Of a stretch of 51,923 nucleotides of DNA, positions 17,306-28,117 are shown in pieces. The notes under the pieces are model-generated. The model was given only the letters and a program-made list of their open reading frames with translations, was not told the DNA's origin and did no database searches. The stretch is from assembly GCA_023091735.1 (NCBI GenBank), contig JALKBU010000279.1, positions 1 through 51,923 on the forward strand. Direction: 5' to 3'. The position numbers were made by a program, and so were the translations under genes. This DNA comes from Trichomonas tenax (taxonomy: Eukaryota; Parabasalia; Trichomonadida; Trichomonadidae). Numbering within the stretch: position 1 is the first letter of the stretch; each line of letters starts with the position of its first letter.

Positions 17306-18130
17306 CAATTCAAATTGAATGAGCACGAAATGACATTGAATTATTGATGAAATTTTCAAATGATTAATCTTTTTGCTGTTTCACCCGTAATCTCATAACA
17401 GATGTTCCTATATACATGAATATAAAGAGTTTTGCAGCTGTCATGCTGGAATATCTTTAGTGGGTTGGCAAAATGTTTCGCATCGAATTTAAAACCCCAT
17501 CATCTTTCATTGGTTTATGATCAATGTGCTTTCTTTGTGCTGGTTCATCCGTTTTATATAAGTTTCGAAGAAAATAGCACTTATTTTAACTTCCTTTGAT
17601 TTATTGATTTTGATTAAGCATTTGTATCTATAATTTCTTAATATACTCTTTGTGCTTGTATTATCTGTTATTCAGATTTTCTTCAAACGCATTAATAAAT
17701 ATTTTCAGAAAATAAATCTTTGTTTTTGATGCCATAACCTTTTGAAATCAGCGTTTCTACGCATAAGATATAATGTTTCTTTATTCCGAGGCAATTACTG
17801 TGCAAATATATTCGCCACCCAATGGACAATTTGAATGTTCATTCAAAACCTTAATTTTACCGTTCTTTCTGATGGACTCAATGAACATTTGAATGTTTGC
17901 GATGACAATTCCAACATCAAAACTTCCAACATTCTTATATGGTCCATAATCGAATCCAGTGTTGAAAACATGAATGGAAAATTCATCAAAAACTATGCTG
18001 TAAGCTTGCGATTTTGGTTTTCGAAAAATAAACTTTGATTACGATATGCTTTCGGTTGTTGTAAACCATATATTTGACAAGTAAACCACATGTAAATAAA
18101 ATATTTGGCAAGTAGTAAATAGTGCAATGT
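17306..18130. other. Intergenic DNA without recognised gene
   Basis: A 67-codon open frame from the ATG at 17835 has no recognisable features. The rest is AT-rich with no repeats of note apart from TTGACAAGTAAACCACATG-like segments near 18070-18110. Confidence 0.3.
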
Positions 18131-18139
18131 ATAGTCATA

Positions 18140-18800
18140 AATAATTCATGAAAGCATTCTGCGCAAGCTTACTATTCTGTATGAATGCGGCTTCATTACA
18201 CAAGGAATCTTATTTAATCCCATACAAATGACATTTCTTTCACCAACTTCTTCGAATTTGATTGGCTTCCCTTGCTTTAGATCATAGAACTTGTCCTGGT
18301 ACTGATTTGATCCTCTTAATGATCCAAAGAATTTTATTACAGATTCAACCCAACGGTCTTTCTCATCACCTCCAAAAGTGATAACTGCAGGAACTGTGCA
18401 GTGGCCGCAAAATTATTCTGTCTTTGGACGGTTTTGAGATCCAACCATCCAAATTGTTGCGATATTCTTCTTTGTCATCTCCATAATACATCTCTGGAGC
18501 AAGTATCCGATGCAGTTATAGACATTTCTTTGTTTCGAATGATCTTGATCATCAGACTTTGAAATCTTAGGGAATAACCAACCATTTTTATGGACAATCA
18601 GACCATATCTTCCAAATCCACTTGGATAAGAACGATTTCAACATTAGAATCGAAAATTCGTGGATTTTCGTTGATTCTTTTCACTCAATCCTCAACAAAG
18701 TGCTGGTTTTCTTCGAACCATGGACTTTGAGAGAAGCTTCTGGTGCTGTGCCTCCTCTCAAATGCTTCAGCTAAAGTGAATTCGGACAATTATACTTTTC
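18140..18800 (-). pseudogene. Decayed unknown protein gene
   Basis: The reverse strand reads as one protein with a few breaks. The first part (EFTLAEAFE... through ENPRIFDSNVEI, about 18780-18645) is followed by a frameshift near 18640. A long open stretch then runs with PSGFGRYGLIVHKNGW and a TAA near 18413. A final clean section (GHCTVPAVITFGGDEKDRW to ERNVICMGLNKIPC) follows, ending near 18143. Composition is clearly protein-like, with regular Trp, Gly and Cys, and much unlike the surrounding AT-rich DNA. I do not recognise the family. A trichomonad-specific DNA-binding or regulatory protein is conceivable, but nothing here proves it. Confidence 0.5.
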
Positions 18801-19061
18801 ATGTAAACTATTCAACAAATTTAACACTAATAACTTTGCAATTAGACATTCGCAATCAATTAGAGTATATATTTAACTATTAGAAACCTCAAAATATAGT
18901 TTTTTAATGTCATTTTAATATATCTTTATTTTCGCTTTGATTCTTTCAGTTTAGTCCTAAAACAGCGATAATGATCACGGTAGAACTTTATTTTAAATGG
19001 TTTAATTAATTTTTTTGAAGAATGAAATCTTCATTTGAAGAGTAATTATATGAAATTCTTT

Positions 19062-20081
19062 TAGAGAAATACAAAGACTACATAAAGATCATCGAGGAAA
19101 TTTACCACTTAGACGCTGAAGCAGTGAAAGAGCTTTCTGCAAGTGTCAACAATTTTATTGCGCAAAATACAGTCACCAAACATATCTTCCTGAAGATGAT
19201 TAGCGATGTTGCTTCATATAACATAAAGAAAATTGATTTTTACAACGACTTAATTACTTCAATATCGAATGGCAAAAAAATTCAGGTAAACTTCAGCATG
19301 TACGAACCGGGTTCGGTCCTTTATACCGTCCTCGAAGACAATCCCAAGAAAATTCATCGATTAATGTCCAAAAATCAAATCAACGGAAATACAGTGATTG
19401 AAGGCAAACATTAATTGAGTGGTGCTGCCATCATGGTGCCTCAAACTGTTTCTGCGTAATAACTTCACTTGGCACAAAAATCACAGAAAAATGTCTCGAA
19501 GAAAGCTTTATCAGCCAAGATAACAACATCATTTATGACTGCCTCAAAGGTGTCGAACCAACGGATGTGTGTTTGGAGAAAGCAATCTTTGTTCACAATG
19601 ATGATCTTACAATTAATCTTTTAGACCGTCACAACAAGAAATTGAAACTCGAAATTGTTCTCAAATCACTCAATCTCAAGTTTTCTTCTATTACCTCTGC
19701 CAGAAACCACGCGATGAGAAAGCTCTCGCTTCGATTCTTCAATTTGGCTTTCCAACGCTTTTCACGGACTTAGTTGCAGCAGGATACGATTACATGGCAA
19801 CGCAAGAGACGAAAGACACATCTTTAGTTGCTGCTGCGTTGATTGATGACACAGACGTAATGACAAAATTAATCACAAATGGAGCGAATTTGAATTCCAC
19901 AGATATCTTTGGTGTTACTCCTTTGATGGCAGCAATCAAGAATGGAAACAATGCTATTGCAAGCAAGTTGATAAGTGCTGGCGCTGACGTTAACATAAAG
20001 GACCAAGAAGGAAAGTCAGGTATAGATTATGCAAACAAACATAATAACACAAAATTAGTTCAGTTACTTACATCGAAATAA
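19062..20081 (+). pseudogene. Ankyrin-repeat protein gene with two frameshifts
   Basis: The N-terminal segment (EKYKDYIKIIEEIYHLDAEA onward) is the typical leader domain of trichomonad ankyrin proteins. A frameshift near 19413 moves the frame into TLIEWCCHHGASNC, a well-conserved junction motif of this family. A second shift near 19685 leads into the frame that carries QVFFYYLC, then MATQETKDTS and two ankyrin repeats (TPLMAAIKNGNNAIASKLIS, GADVNIKDQEGKSGIDYA) to a stop at 20079-20081. About 340 codons in all. Ankyrin repeats mediate protein binding. This copy cannot be made as a single protein. Confidence 0.7.
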
Positions 20082-20481
20082 TCGTATTTTTCTTTTTGTT
20101 CATCAAATTAAACAATTTAATATATGGAAATATACTGATTTATAGCTTATCTTAATATTGCTGAAAGAAATAGAGATTATTACAGTTTACCAGCAATATG
20201 AGAAACATTTTGTTCACTTTAAAAAATGCATTCATATCATTTCGAAATTTTCTTATTTCATAAGAATTCCAAATTACGATTAGATATATAGATATTGGTG
20301 CTGCAATGGGATAATGTTCAATGTTTTTAATTGATGTTGTGAACTTTAAAAATATGTCATTATAAAGATAATAACTTTGTTTCTATTCAGCATTAGTTTA
20401 AGATGATGAATTTATACATAAATGAAGTGATATATTCTTGTTATAAATATTTATTTAATATTACAAATTAATTCATATAGA
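20082..20481. other. Intergenic DNA between two convergent genes
   Basis: AT-rich and without open frames, repeats or RNA-gene features that I can identify. It separates the 3' ends of the ankyrin pseudogene and the glucosidase gene. Confidence 0.4.
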
Positions 20482-23064
20482 TCAAAACTTGAATTCAATA
20501 TCCCAGTTGGCTGAAACAGGGAGTTCTAGGCCCGAAATTTCGATATATCCAAGTGATGTATCAAAGTTGATCTGTTTGCTGTTGAATACAATTGATGATG
20601 GGATTTCTTGAAGTCCGGCAATTTTGATTTTAGTGATGAAAACATTGTCATATGCTTCGAAAGTTCCTTTCTGTGTTTCGTGATCTCTGTTTGTGAGAAT
20701 TCCATCTTTAAATGAAAACACTCTGTGGACAAATTCGTTTTCGTTGAATTTGAATGTTCTTCCATCATCTGCATAAAGTTCACCTTCAGATTCATAAAGC
20801 TTATCGAGAGCAACAATCATTGTGTAGTTGTCGAGTAACATCTGTCCTATTGACTTCCTGAGTGTCGGTTTCTGGAATATAATTTTACCGCCGAGAATGT
20901 AGACAGGAACTGAACTGACGTCTTTTCTCGAATATGATTTCCTGAACTCTTCCAATGTTCTATAATCGTACCATCTTTGATTATCAGGTAAGCGAATGAA
21001 TACTTGCTTCGGCTTCTGTTCTAAGATTGGAGCAACGAGAAGGCTTCGTCCAATGATGACTTCTCGTTCTTCATCTTGAAGATTCTCGTCATTGAAGTAG
21101 AAGTAAACAGGAGCAACAATCGGTTCTCCTGTGAGATTTGCAATTCTACTTGAAGTGTACCAAAGCGGAAATAGCTGATAACGCTCAACAATAGCATCAC
21201 GAGCGAGTTCCTTCCATCCTGGCTTAAGTGTGTATGGTTCTCTGTTATCAGCCAAGTGATGGCAGTGGCACCTGAAGAATGAATATGTCCAAGCACCAAC
21301 TTGATACCATCGACACAATAACTCGTTATCCGGTGAATTAAAGAAACCACCGACATCACTGCCACTGAAAGGATACTGACATATTGAAAGAGAAAGAGTC
21401 TGTGCAATAGAGCTTCGAAGGTGGTCCCAATCGGCAGCATTGTCACCTGTCCATGTTAATGCGTACTTCTGACTTCCTGCATAGAATGAACGCGTCAATA
21501 TGAATGGACGCTCTTTGACGCCTCTGCATCTTCTAACAAGGCCATCTGCTGTTGCGAGGACATTAAAGTGCCCATTCAAGTTGTGGACTTCTCTTTCTTC
21601 GATGTTTCCATAGTGAATTGCATCGCGTGGCATTGTTGCATCAGGAATATCGAAGACTGAAGGTTCATTCATGTCATTCCATATGAACAAGATTCCGGTT
21701 GAGTCTTTGTATTTGTTGAAGTTGTAAAGATTCGCCCACCAAACGCGTGCTTCTGGATTCAAGAAATCAACCCACGATGAATTTCCTGGCCAACAGTTTC
21801 CATAATATGTGTTGTTGTTATTATCACGAACGAGGAATCCTGAATCAAATGCCTCCTTGAATACATAATATGAGTCCTGATTCTTCAAGTGTGGGTCGAC
21901 TAATGTTATCATAAATCTCTTATTCTTCAAAAACTCGTATTGCATCAACCTGATGTCTTTATAACTTCCATGATTAAATGTGAAGAATTTCTTGTCATCT
22001 GTGTGATCAAGATCGAGCCAAAGAGAGTCGTGTGGTATCAAAGCATCATCTAATGACTTTGAAACATTCAATAAGATATCACTTGACATGTATGTCCATC
22101 TGCATTGATGGAAGCCGAGCGCAAATTGTTGTGGCATTGCTGGATGTCCTGTTATATCAGCAAATGTTCTTGTGACTTGACTATGCGTTCCTTTGATAAC
22201 CAAGAACTCGATGTATCCTGTTTCAGAGATGAATCTCGATGAATTTATGTCTAAATCAACCCATGTCTCTGAGGGATTGCACCAATAAATTCCAATCGAT
22301 TCTTTTCTGTTGTGAGCGACTAAAAACGGGATTGCGCCATACATAGACATTCCATTTCCTAACTCATAGCTGTTTATATCGGTATTGAAGAACCTGATTG
22401 GTTCATCTTTCATTGTTGGCTTCAATGTGAGATTTAATGTGTGATGCGCCAAACCTGTGAATTTTAGATTCTTCATATGATATTGGAATGAAAAAGCAAC
22501 TGATGTCGGTCCATTTCGTATTGTTTCTGGCTGATTATTGAACCTTGGAGGACGATTTAATACAGGATAAACTTTTTTATCGAGATTTGCTTCAAAAACA
22601 GCTGTGTGGTTATAGTTTAGCGATAGTATTTTCGTGCCATTGATGTGAATTTCAAAATGGAATGGTTTCGGATGAATTATAATTTTTGTTGTCTTTGAAT
22701 CAATTATAATGCGATGTTTGTGGTAAATATATGTTATATTTTCGATATCATTGATGAATTCTTGGTTTATTAATGACGGTTCCTTAATAAATTCGTATCT
22801 TGGAAATTTATCTTTGATAACATTTTCAATTCGAATGTGAGGGATTCCAAATCGTAACACCGATATGTTAATGCGGAGATAGTTGTTGAAATCTTCATCT
22901 TTTATCGATGCTATGTAAAAATTATTTAAAATTTCCGATGTATTTTCAAAAAGAGTCCAATTTGAGTTCTCAATGAATCTGTTTCTGAGGCAGAAAGGAG
23001 AATCACTGCATTTTCGATAGTGCGTTCTGTTGACTGAGAAAGCGAAATTGAACAACAAAAACAT
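20482..23064 (-). CDS. GH31 alpha-glucosidase, glucosidase II alpha-subunit-like
   Basis: Intact, 860 residues. A short hydrophobic N terminus (MFLLFNFAFS) fits a signal peptide. It is followed by KCSDSPFCLRNRF, which resembles the Cys-containing start of mature ER glucosidase II alpha. The catalytic nucleophile is Asp464 in WNDMNEPS and the acid/base is Asp541 in WTGDNAADWDH, both hallmarks of GH31. A C-terminal beta domain covers the last 200 residues. Several NxT/NxS sites support an ER route. Glucosidase II trims glucose from N-glycans. Trichomonads reportedly lack glucose on the lipid-linked precursor but keep UGGT-based folding control, which would supply the substrate. There is no C-terminal retention signal, as is usual when a beta subunit holds the enzyme. 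A lysosomal or secreted glucosidase is the alternative. Confidence 0.8.
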   Translation of the reverse strand: MFLLFNFAFSVNRTHYRKCSDSPFCLRNRFIENSNWTLFENTSEILNNFYIASIKDEDFNNYLRINISVLRFGIPHIRIENVIKDKFPRYEFIKEPSLINQEFINDIENITYIYHKHRIIIDSKTTKIIIHPKPFHFEIHINGTKILSLNYNHTAVFEANLDKKVYPVLNRPPRFNNQPETIRNGPTSVAFSFQYHMKNLKFTGLAHHTLNLTLKPTMKDEPIRFFNTDINSYELGNGMSMYGAIPFLVAHNRKESIGIYWCNPSETWVDLDINSSRFISETGYIEFLVIKGTHSQVTRTFADITGHPAMPQQFALGFHQCRWTYMSSDILLNVSKSLDDALIPHDSLWLDLDHTDDKKFFTFNHGSYKDIRLMQYEFLKNKRFMITLVDPHLKNQDSYYVFKEAFDSGFLVRDNNNNTYYGNCWPGNSSWVDFLNPEARVWWANLYNFNKYKDSTGILFIWNDMNEPSVFDIPDATMPRDAIHYGNIEEREVHNLNGHFNVLATADGLVRRCRGVKERPFILTRSFYAGSQKYALTWTGDNAADWDHLRSSIAQTLSLSICQYPFSGSDVGGFFNSPDNELLCRWYQVGAWTYSFFRCHCHHLADNREPYTLKPGWKELARDAIVERYQLFPLWYTSSRIANLTGEPIVAPVYFYFNDENLQDEEREVIIGRSLLVAPILEQKPKQVFIRLPDNQRWYDYRTLEEFRKSYSRKDVSSVPVYILGGKIIFQKPTLRKSIGQMLLDNYTMIVALDKLYESEGELYADDGRTFKFNENEFVHRVFSFKDGILTNRDHETQKGTFEAYDNVFITKIKIAGLQEIPSSIVFNSKQINFDTSLGYIEISGLELPVSANWDIEFKF

Positions 23065-23072
23065 TTTTGACT

Positions 23073-23083
23073 TTTACACGTCA
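23073..23083 (-). promoter_or_regulatory. TGACGTGTAAA motif just upstream of glucosidase ATG
   Basis: Read on the reverse strand, TGACGTGTAAA ends about 8 bases before the ATG at 23064. The same or a near-identical string precedes TCACTTTT at 8532-8542 and, inverted, at 45650-45660. It is a candidate promoter motif; its function is not known. Confidence 0.3.
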
Positions 23084-23084
23084 A

Positions 23085-23502
23085 AAATAAAATTTACTTG
23101 ATAAATTTAAATTACATGACAAATATTTTTTCCAAATCAAACAAAATAAACAAATCTTTATTATTATTTATATAAGTGAAACTTCTGCATTCAGAAACGA
23201 CTATATATCTATTTAATCAAATAGCATTATTCATGAATCACACATTTTCGATCTCTTATCTTCATTCAGATGAATTTATAAATATAATCGAATTAGATTT
23301 CACTGTGAATGCGAGAGGATTTTTCTTTTGGAATATATTCAACAGATTTGCCGATAATCAATATCCATAATGCTGAGTGTTAATGAGCATTGGAAATGAT
23401 TTTTTTTTCCTCTTTCCTTGATTTTCATACATGGTTTAACTCAATAATATTAAGAATACATAGAATACAATATGATTTTGATGTTGTTGCAAAAAGGAAA
23501 TA
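23085..23502. other. Intergenic DNA between glucosidase and coiled-coil gene
   Basis: AT-rich. A 64-codon open frame starting near 23176 has no recognised features. The stretch should hold the promoter of the glucosidase and the 3' end of the coiled-coil gene. Confidence 0.35.
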
Positions 23503-25821
23503 TTATTTCTTCATCTTTTGTTGAAGTTTCTTGAGTTGAGTGTTGATGGATGATAAAGAAGCTTCTTTTGGAACTTTTATATTGCTGGATGATGAATTAT
23601 TCATTTCTTGTGTTGTTACATTCTGCATTTGCTCAACATCTTTCACAAGTTTATGTAATTCAGCAATCTTGGAGAACTGCTTTTCAATACTCTTTATATT
23701 ATCAGATATTGATTCAAGATTGATTCCTTTCATGTTAGATGACCTAGCAATTGTTTCTGCTCTCTTTTCAGCTTTTTCTACAGTAAATTCATCACCTTGT
23801 TCACTCTGTGGATTTGTTGGTATATCAGTGACATTTTGGCCATTCAAAGCTTGTTGTATCTTTGTTTCTATCTTTGCTGCGTATTTTTCGATTGCTGACA
23901 TAAATGGATTAATGATTTTTGCAGATTGCAATAGAGAATGATTAATGCTTTGAAGCTTTATTGACTCTGATTTAACTTTATCGAGATCACGTTTAGTTAA
24001 TGTGATTGTGTCGTCTTTAACATCATTTGCAAGTTTGCGAAGTTTAATAAAATCATTTGAAAATTTTTGGTCAATTTCGTTGGTTTTATATCTGATTTGA
24101 TCAAAAGAAGACTCTAAAATACCTGTGTTATTGATGTTTTCTTTGTGTTCTTTCACAGATGCTTCGATTTTAGTGAGATTTTCTGAAAAATCAAACTTTT
24201 CTTTGTTTTGCGATGCAAAATCATGTGCAATTTCTTGTGATTTCTTGATTATTTTGTCTCCTTGCTTAATTGCAGCGTTTTGTGCAAGATTTGATGCATA
24301 TTGAATTTCATTTTGACTTATTTTATCAGATTTCTGCGATTCTACTGATTTGTTGATCATTGCAGTGATATTTTTATCAATGTTTTCATCAACTAAGGTT
24401 AGATCACTTGTTAAAGACAAAAATATTTTCTTTGCATCATCAATTTCATTTTGGAAGCTTTCATTCTGTGCTCTTTTAAAAGCATTGCATATAGCTACAT
24501 CATCATCGATCTGTCTGATTCGATTTTCAACTGATCCGTTTAAATCTTGATTTGAATCGATATTCGAAAGTAATTGTTGTGAAGCATCCAATCTTTCGGC
24601 TATGACTTGTAGTTTTTCGCGCATTCCTTTTAATGTTGTAATTAAATTCTCATGATTTTTAGATAATTTTGTGATTTGTGGAGTAAAAGAAACAGCTGTG
24701 CGTGCAGAGTTCAGATATTTATTACACTTCATCGACACAGACTCTACAGTCAAACTTTCATTAAATGAGATCTGATTTTGAATCAAATATGCTTTTGACT
24801 CTATTTTGGAAACTAATTGTGCCAATTCAGTTATTTGCTGCTTAACTTTAAATCCTGAAGCGAATTTGTTCTTGTCGTCCTCATAAAAAACAACAATTTG
24901 ATGAATCTTTTCTAGTGATGATTTTGTATCTTCAATAATTCTATCAATATCAAGTGGTGTTAAAATCCTTATATTATCAAAGAATCTGCTTGATTTCAAT
25001 CTTTCATTAATATTTTCAATTTGTATTTGTATTTTTTGAACGAACTCTTCAAATAAAGTCATGCTCGATAAAATCGATGTCATCCTGTAAATATTTTTGT
25101 ATTGCTTCTTTATGCTCGAAATTTGTTTATTTGTATCTTTAACATATGAATTATCAAGCTTTTGATGGTATTCAGTGACTTTTGACTCTGCTTCGTTGAT
25201 TCTTCTGTCTAATTTCCTTTTCTTTAAAAATAACGAATTTAAATCTTCTGTTTGATTTGATTTTATTTTGATTTTTTGTATGTTTTCTGGTAACTTGATG
25301 CTAGCTGCCTCTTCTGAATCCTGTTTCAAACTCAAAACAGAATCTTTTATCGATTTAAATTGTGAATTTTTGGAATAAATCTTATTTTTTTCATTAATTT
25401 GCTGTGAAATATTTTCGATTTCTTCTATCGTACTTATATCCTTTTCAATTAATATAACTTCTTTTGATATATTGTTATTTATATTCGAATCTGTAAAAAC
25501 TAACTCTCTCAATTGGTTCAAATGTTCATTCGATGAATTTATCATATTGTCACAGTGTATAATAGACATTAAATCAGAATTTGATGATGCTTGATTTAAA
25601 TATTGGTTAAATTCGTTGTTAACTGATTCTTTAAGGTTCACAATGGATTTTACTGTAATGCTCGAATCAATTTGTGGGATTTTCCGCGCTTCATTTTGTA
25701 GATTTTTCAACTCTTGTATACACTCCTTAACTTTTCGCTCCACTGTCTTCGAATCAATCGAATTTTGGGCTCTGGAAGCTTTTGAAGACTTTGCGTGACT
25801 TTTCTTCCGCTTTGGAGGCAT
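23503..25821 (-). CDS. Long coiled-coil protein (772 aa)
   Basis: Intact frame. A very basic N terminus (MPPKRKKSHAKSSKASRAQN) is followed by about 720 residues with near-continuous heptad-like patterns rich in Glu, Lys, Ser, Gln and Asn. There is no Pro-rich break, no membrane segment and no enzyme motif. The C terminus ends in Lys (LQQKMKK). Such proteins in trichomonads often belong to cytoskeletal structures (costa, pelta-axostyle, basal-body filaments) or act as golgin-like tethers. Neither role can be shown from sequence. The start is set by the Met that begins the basic segment. A viral or nuclear filament protein remains possible because of the basic head. Confidence 0.7.
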   Translation of the reverse strand: MPPKRKKSHAKSSKASRAQNSIDSKTVERKVKECIQELKNLQNEARKIPQIDSSITVKSIVNLKESVNNEFNQYLNQASSNSDLMSIIHCDNMINSSNEHLNQLRELVFTDSNINNNISKEVILIEKDISTIEEIENISQQINEKNKIYSKNSQFKSIKDSVLSLKQDSEEAASIKLPENIQKIKIKSNQTEDLNSLFLKKRKLDRRINEAESKVTEYHQKLDNSYVKDTNKQISSIKKQYKNIYRMTSILSSMTLFEEFVQKIQIQIENINERLKSSRFFDNIRILTPLDIDRIIEDTKSSLEKIHQIVVFYEDDKNKFASGFKVKQQITELAQLVSKIESKAYLIQNQISFNESLTVESVSMKCNKYLNSARTAVSFTPQITKLSKNHENLITTLKGMREKLQVIAERLDASQQLLSNIDSNQDLNGSVENRIRQIDDDVAICNAFKRAQNESFQNEIDDAKKIFLSLTSDLTLVDENIDKNITAMINKSVESQKSDKISQNEIQYASNLAQNAAIKQGDKIIKKSQEIAHDFASQNKEKFDFSENLTKIEASVKEHKENINNTGILESSFDQIRYKTNEIDQKFSNDFIKLRKLANDVKDDTITLTKRDLDKVKSESIKLQSINHSLLQSAKIINPFMSAIEKYAAKIETKIQQALNGQNVTDIPTNPQSEQGDEFTVEKAEKRAETIARSSNMKGINLESISDNIKSIEKQFSKIAELHKLVKDVEQMQNVTTQEMNNSSSSNIKVPKEASLSSINTQLKKLQQKMKK

Positions 25822-26403
25822 TTTTGAAATATCGCAGTAGAAAAATGGGTCTTGAATTATTAATTAGGGGATATATAACTAATTCGGTTAAAAACCTAAA
25901 CGATGTGTTGATAACATATAAAAACTCACTTTTTCAAATACAACATTTCATCAAAATTTTCTGCAATCCAATTTTCAACATATTTGCACATGTATAAATA
26001 ATAGAAGATAAAAACTATATAAAGAATATCTCAGACACAAAGATCAAATACCATTTTTATGTTCAAAATTTTGAAGAAATTCATTCAAATTTCACTATAA
26101 CTTACATAAATTGCTTAGATAGTTGTGAAAAATGTTTCATCAATTCAAAAGACCTTTATTCAATATGATATTTTAACAATTTAATATTCATCATAACACG
26201 TGTTCAATCTTGCGGAATCATAATGAAATATTGTTGAAAATGAATTTTATAAATTACAAGAAGCTTATTATGCTATGAATAGTTATTCTTTAAATAATAA
26301 TGTGTTTTATCTTTGGTATTCGTAATTAAGATTGTCTATAGTTTAGCTGAGTAAAAATTTTGTTTCCAAAAGAGTCGATAATAATTTTTAAATGAAATAT
26401 AAT
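25822..26403. other. Intergenic DNA
   Basis: AT-rich with no frames of interest. It carries the 5' flank of the coiled-coil gene and the 3' flank of the acyl-CoA synthetase gene. No structured element is seen. Confidence 0.4.
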
Positions 26404-28117
26404 TTACAATTCGCTGTAGAGTTCCTCGATGATTGGCATGTACTTTAACTCGAGTTTCTTCCTCTTGAGTTTGAATGTTGGTGTCATCATTTCGTTCTCA
26501 AGTGTCCACGGCTCTGGTTCTAACGCGACTTTGTTGATTCTCTGATAACCGAAGAGTTTGTTCTCTGTAGCGGCCTCCTTGAGACTCTCGATGATGGCAT
26601 TCTTGAGTTCTGTAGATTTGCAAGCTTGTTTGAACTCTTCGTCAGTAATTGTTTCCTTTTTGAGGAATTCAGCAACATCTTGACGCTTTGGAACAATGAT
26701 ACCGACAAGGAATGTTCTCGTTGAGTCACCGTAGACGAATGACTGCTGTACGAACTTGGCTTTGTCGTAAACTTGTGAGAGAGACTCTGATGCGACGTAT
26801 TCACCCTGAGAAAGCTTGAAGATACTTCCAAGGCGGTCAACGATGCGAAGATATCCGTCCTTGTCCCATTTTCCGACATCTCCTGTTTTTATCCACGTGT
26901 GTGTCTCATCTGTGAACAATCTCGCGGTAGCTTCTGGATCATGGAGGTATCCGCTTGACAAACACTGTCCTCCAATCATGATTTGGCCACACTCTGGATC
27001 ATCATAATCTTCGATTGGATCCAAACGGACTTCAACGTTTCTCAGTGGACCACCGATAGAACCAATCTTTACATGGTGGATATCACGTGGAGAACAGATG
27101 TTTCCTGAGCCAGCTTCTGTTAATCCGTAACCAACTCTGGCTGGCTTTCCTGTAGCGACTTGAAGCACCTCTTGGATCATGAAGTCCATTGCAGCACCGC
27201 CAACAACGAACTGTTGGATGCATCCACCCATCAAACTGTTGATTTGATCGAATACAATTTTGTCTAGAATGAAAGTGGAAAGATTATGGTTGATGCAGAA
27301 TCTCTTCGCGTACCAGGCGCCCCAGAATACGTACTTTTTGGCCGGCGCATCCTTGAACTTCTCGTTAATCGCTTCGTAGAATCTGTTCATGACGCGTGGT
27401 ACTGCAACCATATACGTGGGCTTAAGGAGCTTGAGGTCTTCGATGAGTTTCTGTGGTCCTTGACTGATGAATCCGATAGCACCACCCTGCCATATCGTAA
27501 CACAAATTGCCGAGCGTTCGAAGACATGTGCCAATGGTAGATAGGACAAATGCCTTCCATTGGGTCCGAGATTAATGCAAATGGCGGCGGCCATCGCATT
27601 AGAAACACTTGCACGATGTGAAATAATGACACCCTTTGGATTTCCTGTTGTTCCGGAAGAATAACAGATGAAATGAGGACTTTCGGGGTCGATGTCCGGG
27701 TATGGATGTGGATTTTGTTTTCCTTTTTCAATGACTTGATTAAATTTCATCAATTCCACAGAAGCATTATACTTGTTTTCTGGAATGTTTCCGATAACAA
27801 TAACAAGGCGAAGGTTGTAGGTGTTTTGTTGGACAATCTTCATATGTTATGAACTTGTATTCATTGCCAAACGTACCATCAGGGAGCTTCGGACGCTGTC
27901 CAAGATACTTGTTCGGACCAAACTTCTTGAAGATATCAATCATAAACTTCTGCATGTTTGGCCATTCTGGTGGATTAATAGCTGGACTATGAATGAACTC
28001 AGGGTTCCTTCTGATGGCAAAAGGGTTCTCTTTTTCTCCTGGAGCTATGACTGAGACTGTTGTTTTAGACTCTGTAGCACCCATTTTTGAAATTTCTTGT
28101 TTTATGAAAACTCTCAA
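26404..28117 (-). pseudogene. Long-chain acyl-CoA synthetase with internal deletion
   Basis: The 5' part (from 28117, or from the Met 11 residues later at MGATESK) carries the N-terminal segment ending KFITYED. Near 27845 the reading must shift frame to continue with NTYNLRLVIVIGN, then the ATP/AMP-binding loop YSSGTTGNPKGV, YGLTEAGSG, and the TGDVGKWDKDGYLRIVDR hinge motif, to a stop at 26404. Roughly 120 residues that lie between these points in ACSL enzymes are missing, including the region with the first conserved adenylation-domain motifs. Activation of fatty acids to acyl-CoA is therefore unlikely. The remaining sequence is well preserved with richer codons, so the loss looks recent. 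An assembly gap is an alternative. Confidence 0.75.
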
